DNA of 64,000 bases from Microbacterium sp. MYb54 (lineage in GTDB: Bacteria > Actinomycetota > Actinomycetes > Actinomycetales > Microbacteriaceae), in assembly GCF_002979515.1 (NCBI RefSeq), contig NZ_PCPA01000009.1, positions 109,858-173,857 on the forward strand, given 5' to 3'. The notes below the pieces were generated by a model. That model was given only the letters and a program-made list of their open reading frames with translations. It was not told the DNA's origin and ran no database searches. The position numbers and the translations under genes were made by a program. Positions 1 through 8,721 of the stretch are shown here, piece by piece (the first letter of the stretch is position 1; every line of letters begins with the position of its first letter).

Positions 1-202
1 GGAAGCTCACCGGTCCGCTGTAGACCGCGCCTCCGCGCACCCGTCGGGCGATCCCCCGTTCCTCCATCGCAGTGAAGTCGCGACGGACGGTCATCTCGCT
101 CACCCCGAGGGATTGGGCGGCATCGCTCAGCGAGATCGCCTTGGACTCCTTGAGGCGGGCGATGAGCCAGTTCCAGCGCTCTTCTGCGGCGAGAGAGTTC
201 AC
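1..202 (-). CDS. DeoR-family transcriptional regulator, 5' part only
   Basis: This is the N-terminal 67 residues of a DeoR/GlpR-type repressor; the rest lies beyond the left edge. The start is a GTG whose first base is 202, giving VNSLAAEERWNWLIARLKES. A winged helix-turn-helix follows, with the family's LGVSEMTVRRDF recognition helix and the RRVRGGA wing. DeoR proteins usually sense sugar phosphates through a C-terminal domain, which is not visible here. It is transcribed away from another DeoR-type gene at 307. Family is clear; effector and targets cannot be told. Confidence 0.85.
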   Translation of the reverse strand, partial: MNSLAAEERWNWLIARLKESKAISLSDAAQSLGVSEMTVRRDFTAMEERGIARRVRGGAVYSGPVSF

Positions 203-306
203 ATCCCCATCCTAGGAAGGAACGAACACGATCTGACAGATTCGATCACATCCGGCCCGCCGGTCCCGTCCCGGCTCGATATCGCGGCACCGGATAGATT
301 CCTCCC

Positions 307-1068
307 ATGGCACTTTCCGGCAATCTCGAGGCGCAACGACGTCGAGACGAACTCGTCGATCTCGCGAACGGACCCCAGGGCGTCATGATCGAGGCCGCGG
401 CCGAGCTCTTCGCCGTCTCGTCGATGACGATCCGTCGCGACCTGCTCGAGCTGGAGGCCGAGGGGCGGGTGCGACGGGTGCGCGGTGGAGCGACGGCAGC
501 GCCGCGCGCACGTCCGTTCGATGCGCGTCGGGCGATCAGGGCGAGCGCGAAGCGGACGATCGCCGAGAAGGCGCTGCGGCTCGTTCCCGATCAGGGCAGC
601 ATCGCGCTCGACGCCTCATCGACGGTCAACATGCTCGCCTCCACGATCGGGCCACGGACAGGACTCACGGCATACACGAACTCGTTCGAGTCGTTCCAGG
701 TGCTGCATCCGCTCGACGGGGTGACGGCCGTGATCTCCGGTGGCACCGCCGAACCGACGACGGGCAGCCTCGTCGGCCCGATCGCCCGCCGGAGCATGCG
801 ATCGGTGTACTTCGACATCTTCTTCTCCTCGGCTGATGCCCTCGACAGCGCCGATGGCACCTCCGAGGTCTCGGTGGAGGAGGCCGAGCTGAAGCAGGCC
901 ATGGCCGCGAACGCCGGTACCACGGTGTTGTGCGTCGACTCCAGCAAGCTCGGGCGCCGATCCGTGGCCAGAGCGCTCGAACGCGAGGAGATCTCGGTGC
1001 TGATCACGGAGCTCGATCCCGGCGACGAGCGGCTGGACTCCTTCCGGGAGACCGCCGACATCCTCTGA
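307..1068 (+). CDS. DeoR/GlpR-family transcriptional regulator
   Basis: A 253-residue DNA-binding regulator of usual family length. Residues about 10-65 form the DeoR winged helix, with FAVSSMTIRRDLLELEAEG and the wing RVRRVRGGA. The remainder is a DeoR C-terminal sensor domain of the ribose-isomerase-like fold, with the typical IALDASSTVNMLA and CVDSSKLGRR segments that bind phosphorylated sugars. It sits 105 bp upstream of the rhamnulose-phosphate aldolase gene in the same direction, so control of the rhamnose genes is the natural inference. The inverted repeat at 1100-1121 is a candidate operator. Confidence 0.9.
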   Translation: MALSGNLEAQRRRDELVDLANGPQGVMIEAAAELFAVSSMTIRRDLLELEAEGRVRRVRGGATAAPRARPFDARRAIRASAKRTIAEKALRLVPDQGSIALDASSTVNMLASTIGPRTGLTAYTNSFESFQVLHPLDGVTAVISGGTAEPTTGSLVGPIARRSMRSVYFDIFFSSADALDSADGTSEVSVEEAELKQAMAANAGTTVLCVDSSKLGRRSVARALEREEISVLITELDPGDERLDSFRETADIL

Positions 1069-1089
1069 CGCTCGCCCACCCCTTCCTCC

Positions 1090-1121
1090 TTGACGTTGGT
1101 TCATGTTATCTTTCACATGAA
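1090..1121 (+). promoter_or_regulatory. Candidate promoter and operator of the rhamnose genes
   Basis: TTGACG at 1090-1095 looks like a -35 box; the matching -10 (around 1113) is poor. A perfect inverted repeat, TTCATGT (1100-1106) and ACATGAA (1115-1121), lies in the spacer and over the -10 position, where a bound repressor would block transcription of the gene at 1174. The flanking DeoR-type regulator is the likeliest ligand, by inference. Confidence 0.5.
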
Positions 1122-1173
1122 GTAACAGCACCGATGCACATGGTCGTGTGCGCCGCCCCTGTCTTGGAGAGTC

Positions 1174-3210
1174 ATGACCAACGCCACCGCCGCCGCCCTC
1201 ATCGCCCGGTCGAACCGCCTCGGCGCCGACCCGAAGAACACCAACTACGCCGGGGGGAACACCTCCGCCAAAGGCACCGAGACCGACCCCGTGACCGGCC
1301 AGCCCGTCGAGCTGATGTGGGTCAAGGGCTCGGGCGGCGACCTCGGCACCCTCGAGGAGAGCGGCCTCGCCGTGCTGCGCCTCGACCGCATGCGCGCACT
1401 CGTCGACGTCTACCCCGGCCTCGACCGCGAAGACGAGATGGTCGCAGCGTTCGACTACTGCCTGCACGGCAAGGGCGGCGCCGCCCCGTCGATCGACACC
1501 GCGATGCACGGCCTCGTCGACGCCGCACACGTCGACCACCTGCACCCCGACTCGGGCATCGCGATCGCCACCGCGGCCGACGGCGAAGCGCTGACCGCGA
1601 AGATCTTCGGCGAGAAGGTCGTCTGGGTGCCGTGGCGTCGCCCGGGCTTCCAGCTCGGACTCGACATCGCCGAGATCAAGAAGCAGCACCCGCAGGCGAT
1701 CGGCTGCATCCTCGGCGGACACGGCATCACCGCGTGGGCCGACTCGTCTGAGGAGGTCGAGGCGAACTCCCTCTGGATCATCGACACCGCAGCTGCGTAC
1801 ATCGCCGAGTACGGCAAGGCTCAGCCGTTCGGCGGCGTACGCGCGGGCTTCGAGCCGCTCACCCCGACCGAGCGCCGTGAGCGCGCGGCGGCCCTTGCCG
1901 GCACCATCCGCGGCATCGCATCGACCGACAAGCCGATGGTCGGACACTTCACCGACGCCGACGTGGTCCTCGACTTCCTGGCGTCTGAGCAGGCACCGGC
2001 CCTCGCCGCCCTCGGCACCAGCTGCCCCGACCACTTCCTCCGCACCAAGGTCAAGCCGCTGATCCTCGACCTGCCGGCCACGGCATCCGCCGAGGAGCAG
2101 ACCGCGCGCCTGCACGAGCTGCACGAGCTCTACCGCGCCGACTACCAGGCCTACTACGACGCACACGCGACGCACGAGTCCCCCGCGATCCGCGGCGCAG
2201 ACCCGCTCATCGTGCTGATCCCGGGCGTCGGCATGTTCTCCTACGGTGCGAACAAGCAGACCGCCCGCGTCGCCGGCGAGTTCTACGTGAACGCGATCAA
2301 CGTGATGCGCGGCGCCGAGGCTCTGTCGACCTATTCGCCGATCTCGGATGCCGAGAAGTTCGACATCGAGTACTGGGCGCTGGAGGAGGCCAAGCTGCAG
2401 CGGATGCCGAAGCCGAAGTCGCACCAGGGCCGCATCGCCTTCGTCACCGGCGCCGCATCCGGCATCGGCAAGGCCATCGCGACCCGTCTCGCGGCCGAGG
2501 GCGCCTGCGTGGTGGTCGCCGACCTCGACCTCCAGAAGGCCCAGGCCGCAGCCGCTGAGCTCGGCAGCACCGATGTCGCGATCGGGATCGCCGCCAACGT
2601 GGCCGATGCCGACGCCGTCCAGGCCGCCCTGAACGAAGCGGTGCTCGCGTTCGGCGGTGTCGACCTCGTCGTCAACAACGCCGGGCTCTCGCTCTCGAAG
2701 CCGCTGCTGGAGACCACGGAGAAGGACTGGGATCTGCAGCACGATGTGATGGCCAAGGGGTCGTTCCTCGTCTCCAAGGCCGCGGCCCGCGTGCTCATCG
2801 ACCAGAAGCTCGGCGGCGACATCATCTACATCTCGTCGAAGAACTCGGTCTTCGCCGGCCCCAACAACATCGCCTACTCCGCCACCAAGGCCGACCAGGC
2901 CCACCAGGTTCGGCTGCTCGCGGTCGAGCTCGGCGAGTACGGTATCCGTGTGAACGGCATCAACCCCGACGGCGTGGTCCGCGGCTCCGGCATCTTCGCC
3001 TCGGGCTGGGGTGCGAACCGTGCGGCGACCTACGGCGTGGCCGAAGAAGACCTCGGCCAGTACTACGCGAACCGCACGATCCTCAAGCGCGAGGTCGTGC
3101 CCGAGAACGTCGCGGACGCGGTCTACGTGCTGACCGGTCCCGAGCTCAGCCGCACCACGGGTCTGCACATCCCGGTCGACTCCGGCGTCGCCGCGGCGTT
3201 CCTGCGATGA
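1174..3210 (+). CDS. Bifunctional rhamnulose-1-phosphate aldolase / short-chain dehydrogenase
   Basis: A 678-residue fusion enzyme for L-rhamnose breakdown. Residues about 1-410 are a class II aldolase domain: GGNTSAKG near residue 26, the metal-binding HVDHLHPDS near 119 and a GGHG loop. This half splits rhamnulose 1-phosphate into dihydroxyacetone phosphate and L-lactaldehyde. Residues about 415-678 are a Rossmann short-chain dehydrogenase with TGAASGIGK near 423 and the catalytic YSATK near 568; in this family it oxidises or reduces the lactaldehyde. Length fits known fused RhaD-type proteins (about 680-700). It is followed by rhamnulokinase, which makes its substrate. No rhamnose isomerase is in the window. 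Confidence 0.93.
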   Translation: MTNATAAALIARSNRLGADPKNTNYAGGNTSAKGTETDPVTGQPVELMWVKGSGGDLGTLEESGLAVLRLDRMRALVDVYPGLDREDEMVAAFDYCLHGKGGAAPSIDTAMHGLVDAAHVDHLHPDSGIAIATAADGEALTAKIFGEKVVWVPWRRPGFQLGLDIAEIKKQHPQAIGCILGGHGITAWADSSEEVEANSLWIIDTAAAYIAEYGKAQPFGGVRAGFEPLTPTERRERAAALAGTIRGIASTDKPMVGHFTDADVVLDFLASEQAPALAALGTSCPDHFLRTKVKPLILDLPATASAEEQTARLHELHELYRADYQAYYDAHATHESPAIRGADPLIVLIPGVGMFSYGANKQTARVAGEFYVNAINVMRGAEALSTYSPISDAEKFDIEYWALEEAKLQRMPKPKSHQGRIAFVTGAASGIGKAIATRLAAEGACVVVADLDLQKAQAAAAELGSTDVAIGIAANVADADAVQAALNEAVLAFGGVDLVVNNAGLSLSKPLLETTEKDWDLQHDVMAKGSFLVSKAAARVLIDQKLGGDIIYISSKNSVFAGPNNIAYSATKADQAHQVRLLAVELGEYGIRVNGINPDGVVRGSGIFASGWGANRAATYGVAEEDLGQYYANRTILKREVVPENVADAVYVLTGPELSRTTGLHIPVDSGVAAAFLR

Positions 3211-3220
3211 CCGCGGTCCG

Positions 3221-3300
3221 CCGAGTGCACGGCTCCCTGTCGAACGCACGGCTTGTTCACGTCATGAAGCCGTGCACTCGGGCGGAAGCCGTGCACTCGG
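3221..3300. repeat. Intergenic repeat of a 14-base unit (one inverted, two direct copies)
   Basis: The gap between the aldolase and rhamnulokinase genes holds three exact copies of AGCCGTGCACTCGG: reversed at 3221-3234, direct at 3268-3281 and direct at 3287-3300. A degenerate fourth piece lies around 3244-3254. The first copy can pair with either of the others, giving alternative hairpins with different loop sizes. The unit contains the palindrome GTGCAC. It looks like a REP-type intergenic palindrome or an mRNA processing/stability element. Confidence 0.6.
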
Positions 3301-3316
3301 CGAGTGGTGGAGCCCG

Positions 3317-4717
3317 ATGACCACCCGGGCGGTCGCGGCCGTCGATCTCGGCGCGACCAGCGGCCGCGTGATGATCGGGCGGGTCGGCGACGGCACGCTC
3401 GACCTCGAGCTCGTGTCGCGCTTTCCCAACGGTCCCGTCGAACGCGAGGACGGACTGCACTGGGACTTCGCGGCTCTGTACGAGCACGTCGCCTCCGGAC
3501 TCGCCGAGGCCGTGCGCCGCGAACCGGGCATCGAGAGCATCGGCATCGACTCCTGGGCGGTCGACTACGGGCTTCTGCAAGACGGGGAGCTCCTCGCCGA
3601 GCCCTTCCACTACCGCGACGATCGCACGGCGCGGGGCGTCGACGAGGTGCATGTCATCGCCCCGTTCGCCGAGCTGTATCAGCGCAACGGCCTGCAGTTC
3701 CTTCCCTTCAACACGCTGTACCAGTACCGCGTCGACGAGCGTCTCGCCGACGCCGACACCGCCCTCCTGATCCCCGACCTCATCGCGTTCCTGCTCACCG
3801 GATCCGCCGTGGCAGAGCGCACGAACGCCTCGACCACCGGTCTGCTCGGTGTCACGGACGGCGACTGGGACACCGAGCTGGCAGACCGGCTCAGCATCCC
3901 CTCGGGCATCCTGCCGCCGCTGGTCGATCCGGGCACGACGATCGGCATCCTGCGCCCGGAACTGGTCGCACTGGTCGGCAAGGCCCTGCCGGTCATCGCC
4001 GTCGGCTCGCACGACACGGCCTCCGCCGTCGCCGCAGCCCCCCTCTCGACCCCGCACTCCGCGTACATCTCGTGCGGCACCTGGGGCCTGGTCGGGGTGG
4101 AGCTGACCGAGCCGGTGCTGACGGATGCTGCGCGGGAGGCGAACTTCACCCACGAACTCGGAGTCGACGGCCGCTACCGGTTCCTGCACAACGTCACAGG
4201 ACTCTGGCTGCTCAGCGAGACCGTGCGGGCGTGGGAGTCCGAAGACGGGGAGAGCATCGATCTGCCTCAGCTGCTGTCAGCAGCATCCGAGGTCACGGGC
4301 GATGTACCGGTCTTCGACGCCGACGATCCCACTCTCAGCGCACCGGGGAACATGCCGGCACGGATCTCAGAGCTCATCGGCGATGCGGCACCGACCACGA
4401 GGCCCGCGTTCGCGCGGACCATCGTCGAGTCGATCGCCGCGGCCTTCGCACGTGCGGTCCGGACCGCGGCCGACCTGTCGGGGCGCAAGCTCGACAACAT
4501 CCATCTCGTCGGAGGTGGGTCGCTCAACCGCCTGCTCTGCCAGGCCACGGCCGACCGCACGGGACTGCCGGTGCTCGCCGGCCCCGTCGAGGCGACAGCC
4601 CTGGGCAACGTCCTCGTCCAGGCGCGCGCGCTCGGCGCCGCTCCGTCGTCTCTGGAGGGCCTCCGCGCTCTCGTGGCTGAGACTTACACGCCAACGCGTT
4701 TCGATCCCCGCGGCTGA
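3317..4717 (+). CDS. rhaB: Rhamnulokinase (FGGY family)
   Basis: A 466-residue sugar kinase that phosphorylates L-rhamnulose with ATP to give the substrate of the aldolase encoded just upstream. It begins VAAVDLGATSGRVMIG, the FGGY phosphate-binding loop, contains SIGIDSWAVDYGLL and GSHDTASAVAAAP, and has the C-terminal ATP-site signature IHLVGGGSLNRLLCQ. The start at 3317 is chosen because an in-frame ATG at 3272 would only add a tail encoded by the intergenic repeats. A strong hairpin terminator follows, closing the module. Confidence 0.92.
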   Translation: MTTRAVAAVDLGATSGRVMIGRVGDGTLDLELVSRFPNGPVEREDGLHWDFAALYEHVASGLAEAVRREPGIESIGIDSWAVDYGLLQDGELLAEPFHYRDDRTARGVDEVHVIAPFAELYQRNGLQFLPFNTLYQYRVDERLADADTALLIPDLIAFLLTGSAVAERTNASTTGLLGVTDGDWDTELADRLSIPSGILPPLVDPGTTIGILRPELVALVGKALPVIAVGSHDTASAVAAAPLSTPHSAYISCGTWGLVGVELTEPVLTDAAREANFTHELGVDGRYRFLHNVTGLWLLSETVRAWESEDGESIDLPQLLSAASEVTGDVPVFDADDPTLSAPGNMPARISELIGDAAPTTRPAFARTIVESIAAAFARAVRTAADLSGRKLDNIHLVGGGSLNRLLCQATADRTGLPVLAGPVEATALGNVLVQARALGAAPSSLEGLRALVAETYTPTRFDPRG

Positions 4718-4726
4718 CCGCGCCTA

Positions 4727-4774
4727 CTGACGAAGCCCCCTCTCCGCCATGCAGCGGTGAGGGGGCTTCGTCAG
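4727..4774. terminator. Bidirectional hairpin terminator
   Basis: A perfect 16-bp stem, CTGACGAAGCCCCCTC (4727-4742) pairing with GAGGGGGCTTCGTCAG (4759-4774), encloses a 16-base loop. It stands between the convergent rhamnulokinase gene and the GH3 gene and can serve both strands. The T-tract is weak, as is common in high-GC bacteria. Confidence 0.85.
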
Positions 4775-4812
4775 TCAGTCGCGACCTGGGGTTCGCGATC
4801 AGTCGGTCACGA

Positions 4813-7098
4813 TCAGTCTGCTGAGGGACCGCCCGCGTTCGCTGCGGCGATCAACTGCTCGATCTGCTCGAAGTTCACCGGGAGTCCTGGGAATCCGGCG
4901 AGCCGACCGATCGGGAACGACGCCATCATCTTCTGCATCGCCTCGTCGTTCGGCATCATCGTGGCCGCGGCCGCATCACCACCGAGCCCGCCCATCAGGC
5001 CGCCGAGCGCCTGCTGCACGATGGGGCCGGCGATCGGGTGCGCGATCAGGTCACCGATCGAGGAGTTCATCGTCAGCTCCTGGTGCACCTCGTCTCCGGA
5101 GACCTCTACCGAGACGGTAGAGCGGATGTCGCGGCTGGAAGCGGCGACATCGACGGTGTACGCCCCACCCTCGACGACCCAGCGGTCGACGCGGATGTCC
5201 CAGTAGGCGAGGTCCTCACGCCGTACGACGAGCTCGACCGTGCGGGTCTCTCCTGCGGCGAGCGCGACCGAAGCGAACGCCTTGAGCTCGCGGGGTGCGC
5301 GCTGCACGATCGAGGCCGCCGGGGCGACGTAGACCTGCACGACCTCACGGCCGTCGCGGTCCCCGGCGTTGGTGACGTCGACGCGCACGACGATGTCGCC
5401 GTCTGCTCCGCCCTCTGCCGTCGCGGTGCCGTACTCGAACGTCGTGTACGAGAGTCCGTGACCGAACGGGAAGGTCACCTCGAGACCCTTCGCGTCGTAC
5501 CAGCGGTAGCCGACCAGCAGACCCTCGCCGTAGCGCACGTGGCCGAACTCGCCGGGGAAGTTGCCGAAGGAGGGGTTGTCCTCGAGCCGCACCGGCACGG
5601 TCTCTGTGAGCTTGCCCGAGGGGTTCACTGCGCCGTAGAGCACGTCGGCGACAGCACTGCCTCCGGCCTGGCCCAGCAGCCAGCTCTCGACGATCGCCGG
5701 CACCCGGTCTGCGAAGGGCAGGGCGACCACGCCGCCGTTGGACAGGACGACCACCACGCGAGGGTTCACCTCGAGCACGGCATCGAGCACGGCCAGCTGC
5801 TCTGCCGGCAGGTCGATGTGGTCGCGGTCGAAGCCCTCGGACTCCTCCGCGGCAGGGAGGCCGAGGAACAGCACGACCACGTCCGCTTCGCCGGCAACGC
5901 TGACGGCCTCGGACCGGAGGTCCGAGGCGGTGCGCCCGGATGTCGCGATGGTGCCACCTTCGACCGCGAAGCCCGCAGCGTAGGAGACGTTGTCGCCACC
6001 GACGGCGCGCAGCTCGTCGAGGGCCTTGTCGACGCGCGTGGGGTTGATCAACGACGAGCCTGCGCCCTGGAACCGCGGTTCGGTCGCGAACGCACCGATC
6101 ACGGCGACCTTCTGGTCGGCGGCGAGCGGCAGCAGCGCACCCTCGTTCTTCAGCAGCACGATCGAGCGGCCGGCCGCCTCACGGGCAAGTGCGTGGTGCG
6201 CCTCGACGTCGAGCGGGCCTGCCACAGCAGGACGCTCACCGGCCTTGCGCACGAGGTCGAGGGCGCGGGCTGCCGCGGTGTCGAGCACACTCTCCGCGAG
6301 CTCCCCCGCCCGCACGGCTGCGACGAGCTGGGCATCCGTCCGCCCACCCGATGCGGGCATCTCCAGGTCGAGTCCGGCGGCGACTCCGACGACGCGGTCG
6401 TTCACGGCTCCCCAGTCCGAGACGACGAGGCCGTCGAAGCCCCAGTCGTCGCGCAGCACGCTGGTGAGCAGCCACGGGTCCTCCGAGGTCCAGACCCCGT
6501 TGAGCTTGTTGTACGAACACATGACGGTCCACGGAGACGCGTCCTTCACGACACGCTCGAATCCGCGCAGGTAGATCTCGCGCAGAGGGCGCGGGTCGAC
6601 ATCGGAGCTCGCGCGCATGCGGTCGAACTCCTGGTTGTTCGCGGCGAAGTGCTTGAGCGAGGTGCCGACGCCCTTCGACTGGATGCCACGGACCGAGGCG
6701 GCCCCCAGGATGCCGGAAACGATCGGGTCTTCCGAGAAGTATTCGAAGTTGCGTCCGCACAGCGGCGAGCGCTTGATGTTGATGCCGGGGCCGAGCACGA
6801 CGGCGACGTTCTCGATGGCCGCTTCCACGCCGATCGCGGCGCCCACCCGCTCGATGATCTCCGGGTCGAAGGATGAGCCGATGCCGACAGCGGGCGGGAA
6901 GCAGGTGGCGGGGACGCTGCTCGCGAGACCGAGGTGATCGGTGGATCCGGATTGCTTGCGCAGGCCGTGCGGCCCGTCGGTCATCATCACCGACGGGATG
7001 CCCACGCGGTCGATGGCCTTCGTGGTCCAGAAGTCCGCACCGCTGGTGAGCGACGCCTTCTCCTCGAGGGTGAGGTCGGAAGCCGAGTTCTCGGTCAT
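4813..7098 (-). CDS. Glycoside hydrolase family 3 beta-glucosidase
   Basis: A 761-residue GH3 enzyme expected to release glucose or related sugars from beta-linked oligosaccharides. The N-terminal TIM barrel carries VVSDWGAV, in which Asp228 is the predicted nucleophile. The alpha/beta sandwich (about 300-520) and a fibronectin-III-like domain (about 580-670) follow in normal GH3 order. A further tail of about 75 residues after the Fn3 domain, rich in Gly, Ala and Met, is not part of the usual core. No signal peptide is visible, so it should act in the cytoplasm. AAAGGAA precedes the ATG. It is divergent from a TetR gene. Confidence 0.92.
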   Translation of the reverse strand: MTENSASDLTLEEKASLTSGADFWTTKAIDRVGIPSVMMTDGPHGLRKQSGSTDHLGLASSVPATCFPPAVGIGSSFDPEIIERVGAAIGVEAAIENVAVVLGPGINIKRSPLCGRNFEYFSEDPIVSGILGAASVRGIQSKGVGTSLKHFAANNQEFDRMRASSDVDPRPLREIYLRGFERVVKDASPWTVMCSYNKLNGVWTSEDPWLLTSVLRDDWGFDGLVVSDWGAVNDRVVGVAAGLDLEMPASGGRTDAQLVAAVRAGELAESVLDTAAARALDLVRKAGERPAVAGPLDVEAHHALAREAAGRSIVLLKNEGALLPLAADQKVAVIGAFATEPRFQGAGSSLINPTRVDKALDELRAVGGDNVSYAAGFAVEGGTIATSGRTASDLRSEAVSVAGEADVVVLFLGLPAAEESEGFDRDHIDLPAEQLAVLDAVLEVNPRVVVVLSNGGVVALPFADRVPAIVESWLLGQAGGSAVADVLYGAVNPSGKLTETVPVRLEDNPSFGNFPGEFGHVRYGEGLLVGYRWYDAKGLEVTFPFGHGLSYTTFEYGTATAEGGADGDIVVRVDVTNAGDRDGREVVQVYVAPAASIVQRAPRELKAFASVALAAGETRTVELVVRREDLAYWDIRVDRWVVEGGAYTVDVAASSRDIRSTVSVEVSGDEVHQELTMNSSIGDLIAHPIAGPIVQQALGGLMGGLGGDAAAATMMPNDEAMQKMMASFPIGRLAGFPGLPVNFEQIEQLIAAANAGGPSAD

Positions 7099-7137
7099 TG
7101 TGTTCCTTTCGCGGGCGACGTCGATGTCCTTGCGAAA

Positions 7138-7183
7138 ACCATATGCCCTTCAGTATTAGATTTCAAACGACATTCAGGATTAG
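7138..7183 (-). promoter_or_regulatory. Promoter of the GH3 gene with a repeated candidate operator
   Basis: On the minus strand TTGAAA (7161-7166) and TATGGT (7138-7143) are separated by 17 bp, a good housekeeping-type promoter for the GH3 gene. Two near-identical 11-mers, TTCAGTATTAG (7149-7159, inside the spacer) and TTCAGGATTAG (7173-7183, just upstream), are spaced 24 bp apart and lie next to the divergent TetR gene. They are the best candidates for the TetR operator. Confidence 0.55.
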
Positions 7184-7192
7184 GGTCGAGGC

Positions 7193-7777
7193 ATGGCAAC
7201 ACGAGGTTCGTATGCGAAGGGCGTGGCGCGACGCGAGGAGATCCTCGAGAGCGCCCTCGACGTGATCGGGCGCAAGGGGTACCAGAACGCTTCGCTCAAG
7301 GAGATCGCCGAGGTCGTCGGCGTCACCCCTGCCGCCCTCCTGCACTACTTCGGGTCCAAGGAGGAGCTCTTCACCGAGGTGCTCCGCAAACGCGATGAGC
7401 ACGACGGCCTCGATCCCGCAGGTCTCAGCGACACCCAGGCCCGGACCGCGTTCATCGACGTGATCCGTCACAACACCGAGGTCCCGGGACTCGTCACCCT
7501 GTTCTCGCGTCTCTCGGTGGACGCCGCCGACCCGGAGCATCCGGCCCACGGCTACTTCCTCGATCGCAGCGCGCGCCTGCGCGCGTCCATCGTCGACAAC
7601 TTCGGCGCCGAGGAGCGGCGCTCCGCCCTCGACCCCGACACCCTCGCCCGCGTGATCCAGGCGGCATCCGACGGGCTCCAGCTGCAGTGGATGATCGACC
7701 CGACCGTCGACATGCCCGGCATCATGTCTGCCCTCATCGACGCCCTGTATCCGCCGACACCGGCCGCCGCCGACTAG
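7193..7777 (+). CDS. TetR-family transcriptional regulator
   Basis: A 194-residue repressor. Residues about 14-60 are a TetR helix-turn-helix: ILESALDVIGRKGYQNASLK, EIAEVVGVTPAALLHYFGSK, EELFTEVL. The C-terminal ligand domain is of the TetR_C type and has no assigned ligand. Placement back to back with the GH3 gene, with repeated 11-mers between, suggests local control of beta-glucoside use. Its 3' end overlaps the stop of the convergent permease gene by 4 bp. Confidence 0.9.
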   Translation: MATRGSYAKGVARREEILESALDVIGRKGYQNASLKEIAEVVGVTPAALLHYFGSKEELFTEVLRKRDEHDGLDPAGLSDTQARTAFIDVIRHNTEVPGLVTLFSRLSVDAADPEHPAHGYFLDRSARLRASIVDNFGAEERRSALDPDTLARVIQAASDGLQLQWMIDPTVDMPGIMSALIDALYPPTPAAAD

Positions 7778-8721
7778 CCCTTCACCGCTCCCCCGAGTCC
7801 GGCCGAGCGCAGGAACACCGACTGGAAGATCAGGAACATCGCGATCGGGATGAGCGTCGCGATCGCGAGAGCTGCCAGGAACACATCCAGCTCGGTCTGC
7901 GACTGCACGGCCGGGAGCCGCACCGACAGCGGCTGCACGGCGGGGTCGGGCAGCACCAGCATCGGCCACAGATAGTCCTTCCACGCTGCGATGATCGCGA
8001 AGACCGAGACCACGCCGAGGATCGGCTTCGACATCGGCAGCACGATCGACCAGAACAGCCGGAAGGGTCCTGCGCCATCGGTCCGCGCCGCCTCGAACAC
8101 CTCGCGCGGGAGCGAGTCGAAGAACCGCTTGACCAGCAGGATGTTGAAGGCGTTCGCTCCCATCGGGAGCCACACCGCGAGGTAGTTGTTGAGCAGGCTC
8201 ACATCCCCCAGCAGTGGTGGGTGCACGATGGTCAGGTACAGCGGCACCAGCAGCACGATCCCGGGGATGAACAGCGTCGCCAGCACCAGCGCGTTCAGCA
8301 GCGGCGCGTACTTCGGACGCAGCACCGAGAGCGCATAGCCCGCGGTCGTGGCGATGAACACCTGCACGAACCAGGCGCCGAGCGCGATGATCACCGTGTT
8401 GAAGAAGTACTGGTCGATGTGGATGTCGTTCCATGCCGTCGACAGGTTCTCCCAGTCGATGCCGTTCGGCCACAGCGCGAAGGGCTGCTGCAGGGTGTCC
8501 TGTGTCGGCGTCACAGCCGATTTGGCCAACCACAGGATCGGGCCGAGGCCCGCGGCGACCAATCCGACGGCGAGGAACACATGGGTGAAGGACATCCCGA
8601 ACCGGATGCCGCGGCGCCGACGTTCGGAGTCCGAGATGACGGTGCGGTCCCCCACGCGGTCGGCTGCCTTCTCGGCCGCCTTCTCCGCGGCGCGGGTCGA
8701 GAGGCGGGTGGTGAGACTCAC
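7774..8721 (-). CDS. Sugar ABC transporter permease (MalG type)
   Basis: The second inner-membrane permease of a carbohydrate importer, 315 residues with about six membrane helices. It has the EAA loop signature (EAARTDGAGPFRLFWSIVLP) that contacts the ATPase. The GTG start at 8721 is preferred over an in-frame ATG at 8733, because GGAG lies six bases before the GTG and it overlaps the previous stop as GTGA, a classic coupled junction. The charged stretch RAAEKAAEKAADR precedes the first helix. No ATPase gene is nearby, so a shared MsiK-like ATPase probably drives the system. Confidence 0.9.
   Translation of the reverse strand: MSLTTRLSTRAAEKAAEKAADRVGDRTVISDSERRRRGIRFGMSFTHVFLAVGLVAAGLGPILWLAKSAVTPTQDTLQQPFALWPNGIDWENLSTAWNDIHIDQYFFNTVIIALGAWFVQVFIATTAGYALSVLRPKYAPLLNALVLATLFIPGIVLLVPLYLTIVHPPLLGDVSLLNNYLAVWLPMGANAFNILLVKRFFDSLPREVFEAARTDGAGPFRLFWSIVLPMSKPILGVVSVFAIIAAWKDYLWPMLVLPDPAVQPLSVRLPAVQSQTELDVFLAALAIATLIPIAMFLIFQSVFLRSAGLGGAVKG

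Noticed and set aside
616..3249. 877-codon open frame on the minus strand
   Set aside because: It is antisense to the aldolase and DeoR genes, has repetitive low-complexity composition and no family motif; typical shadow in high-GC DNA.
5038..6876. 612-codon plus-strand frame opposite GH3
   Set aside because: Fully antisense to a gene with intact catalytic motifs.
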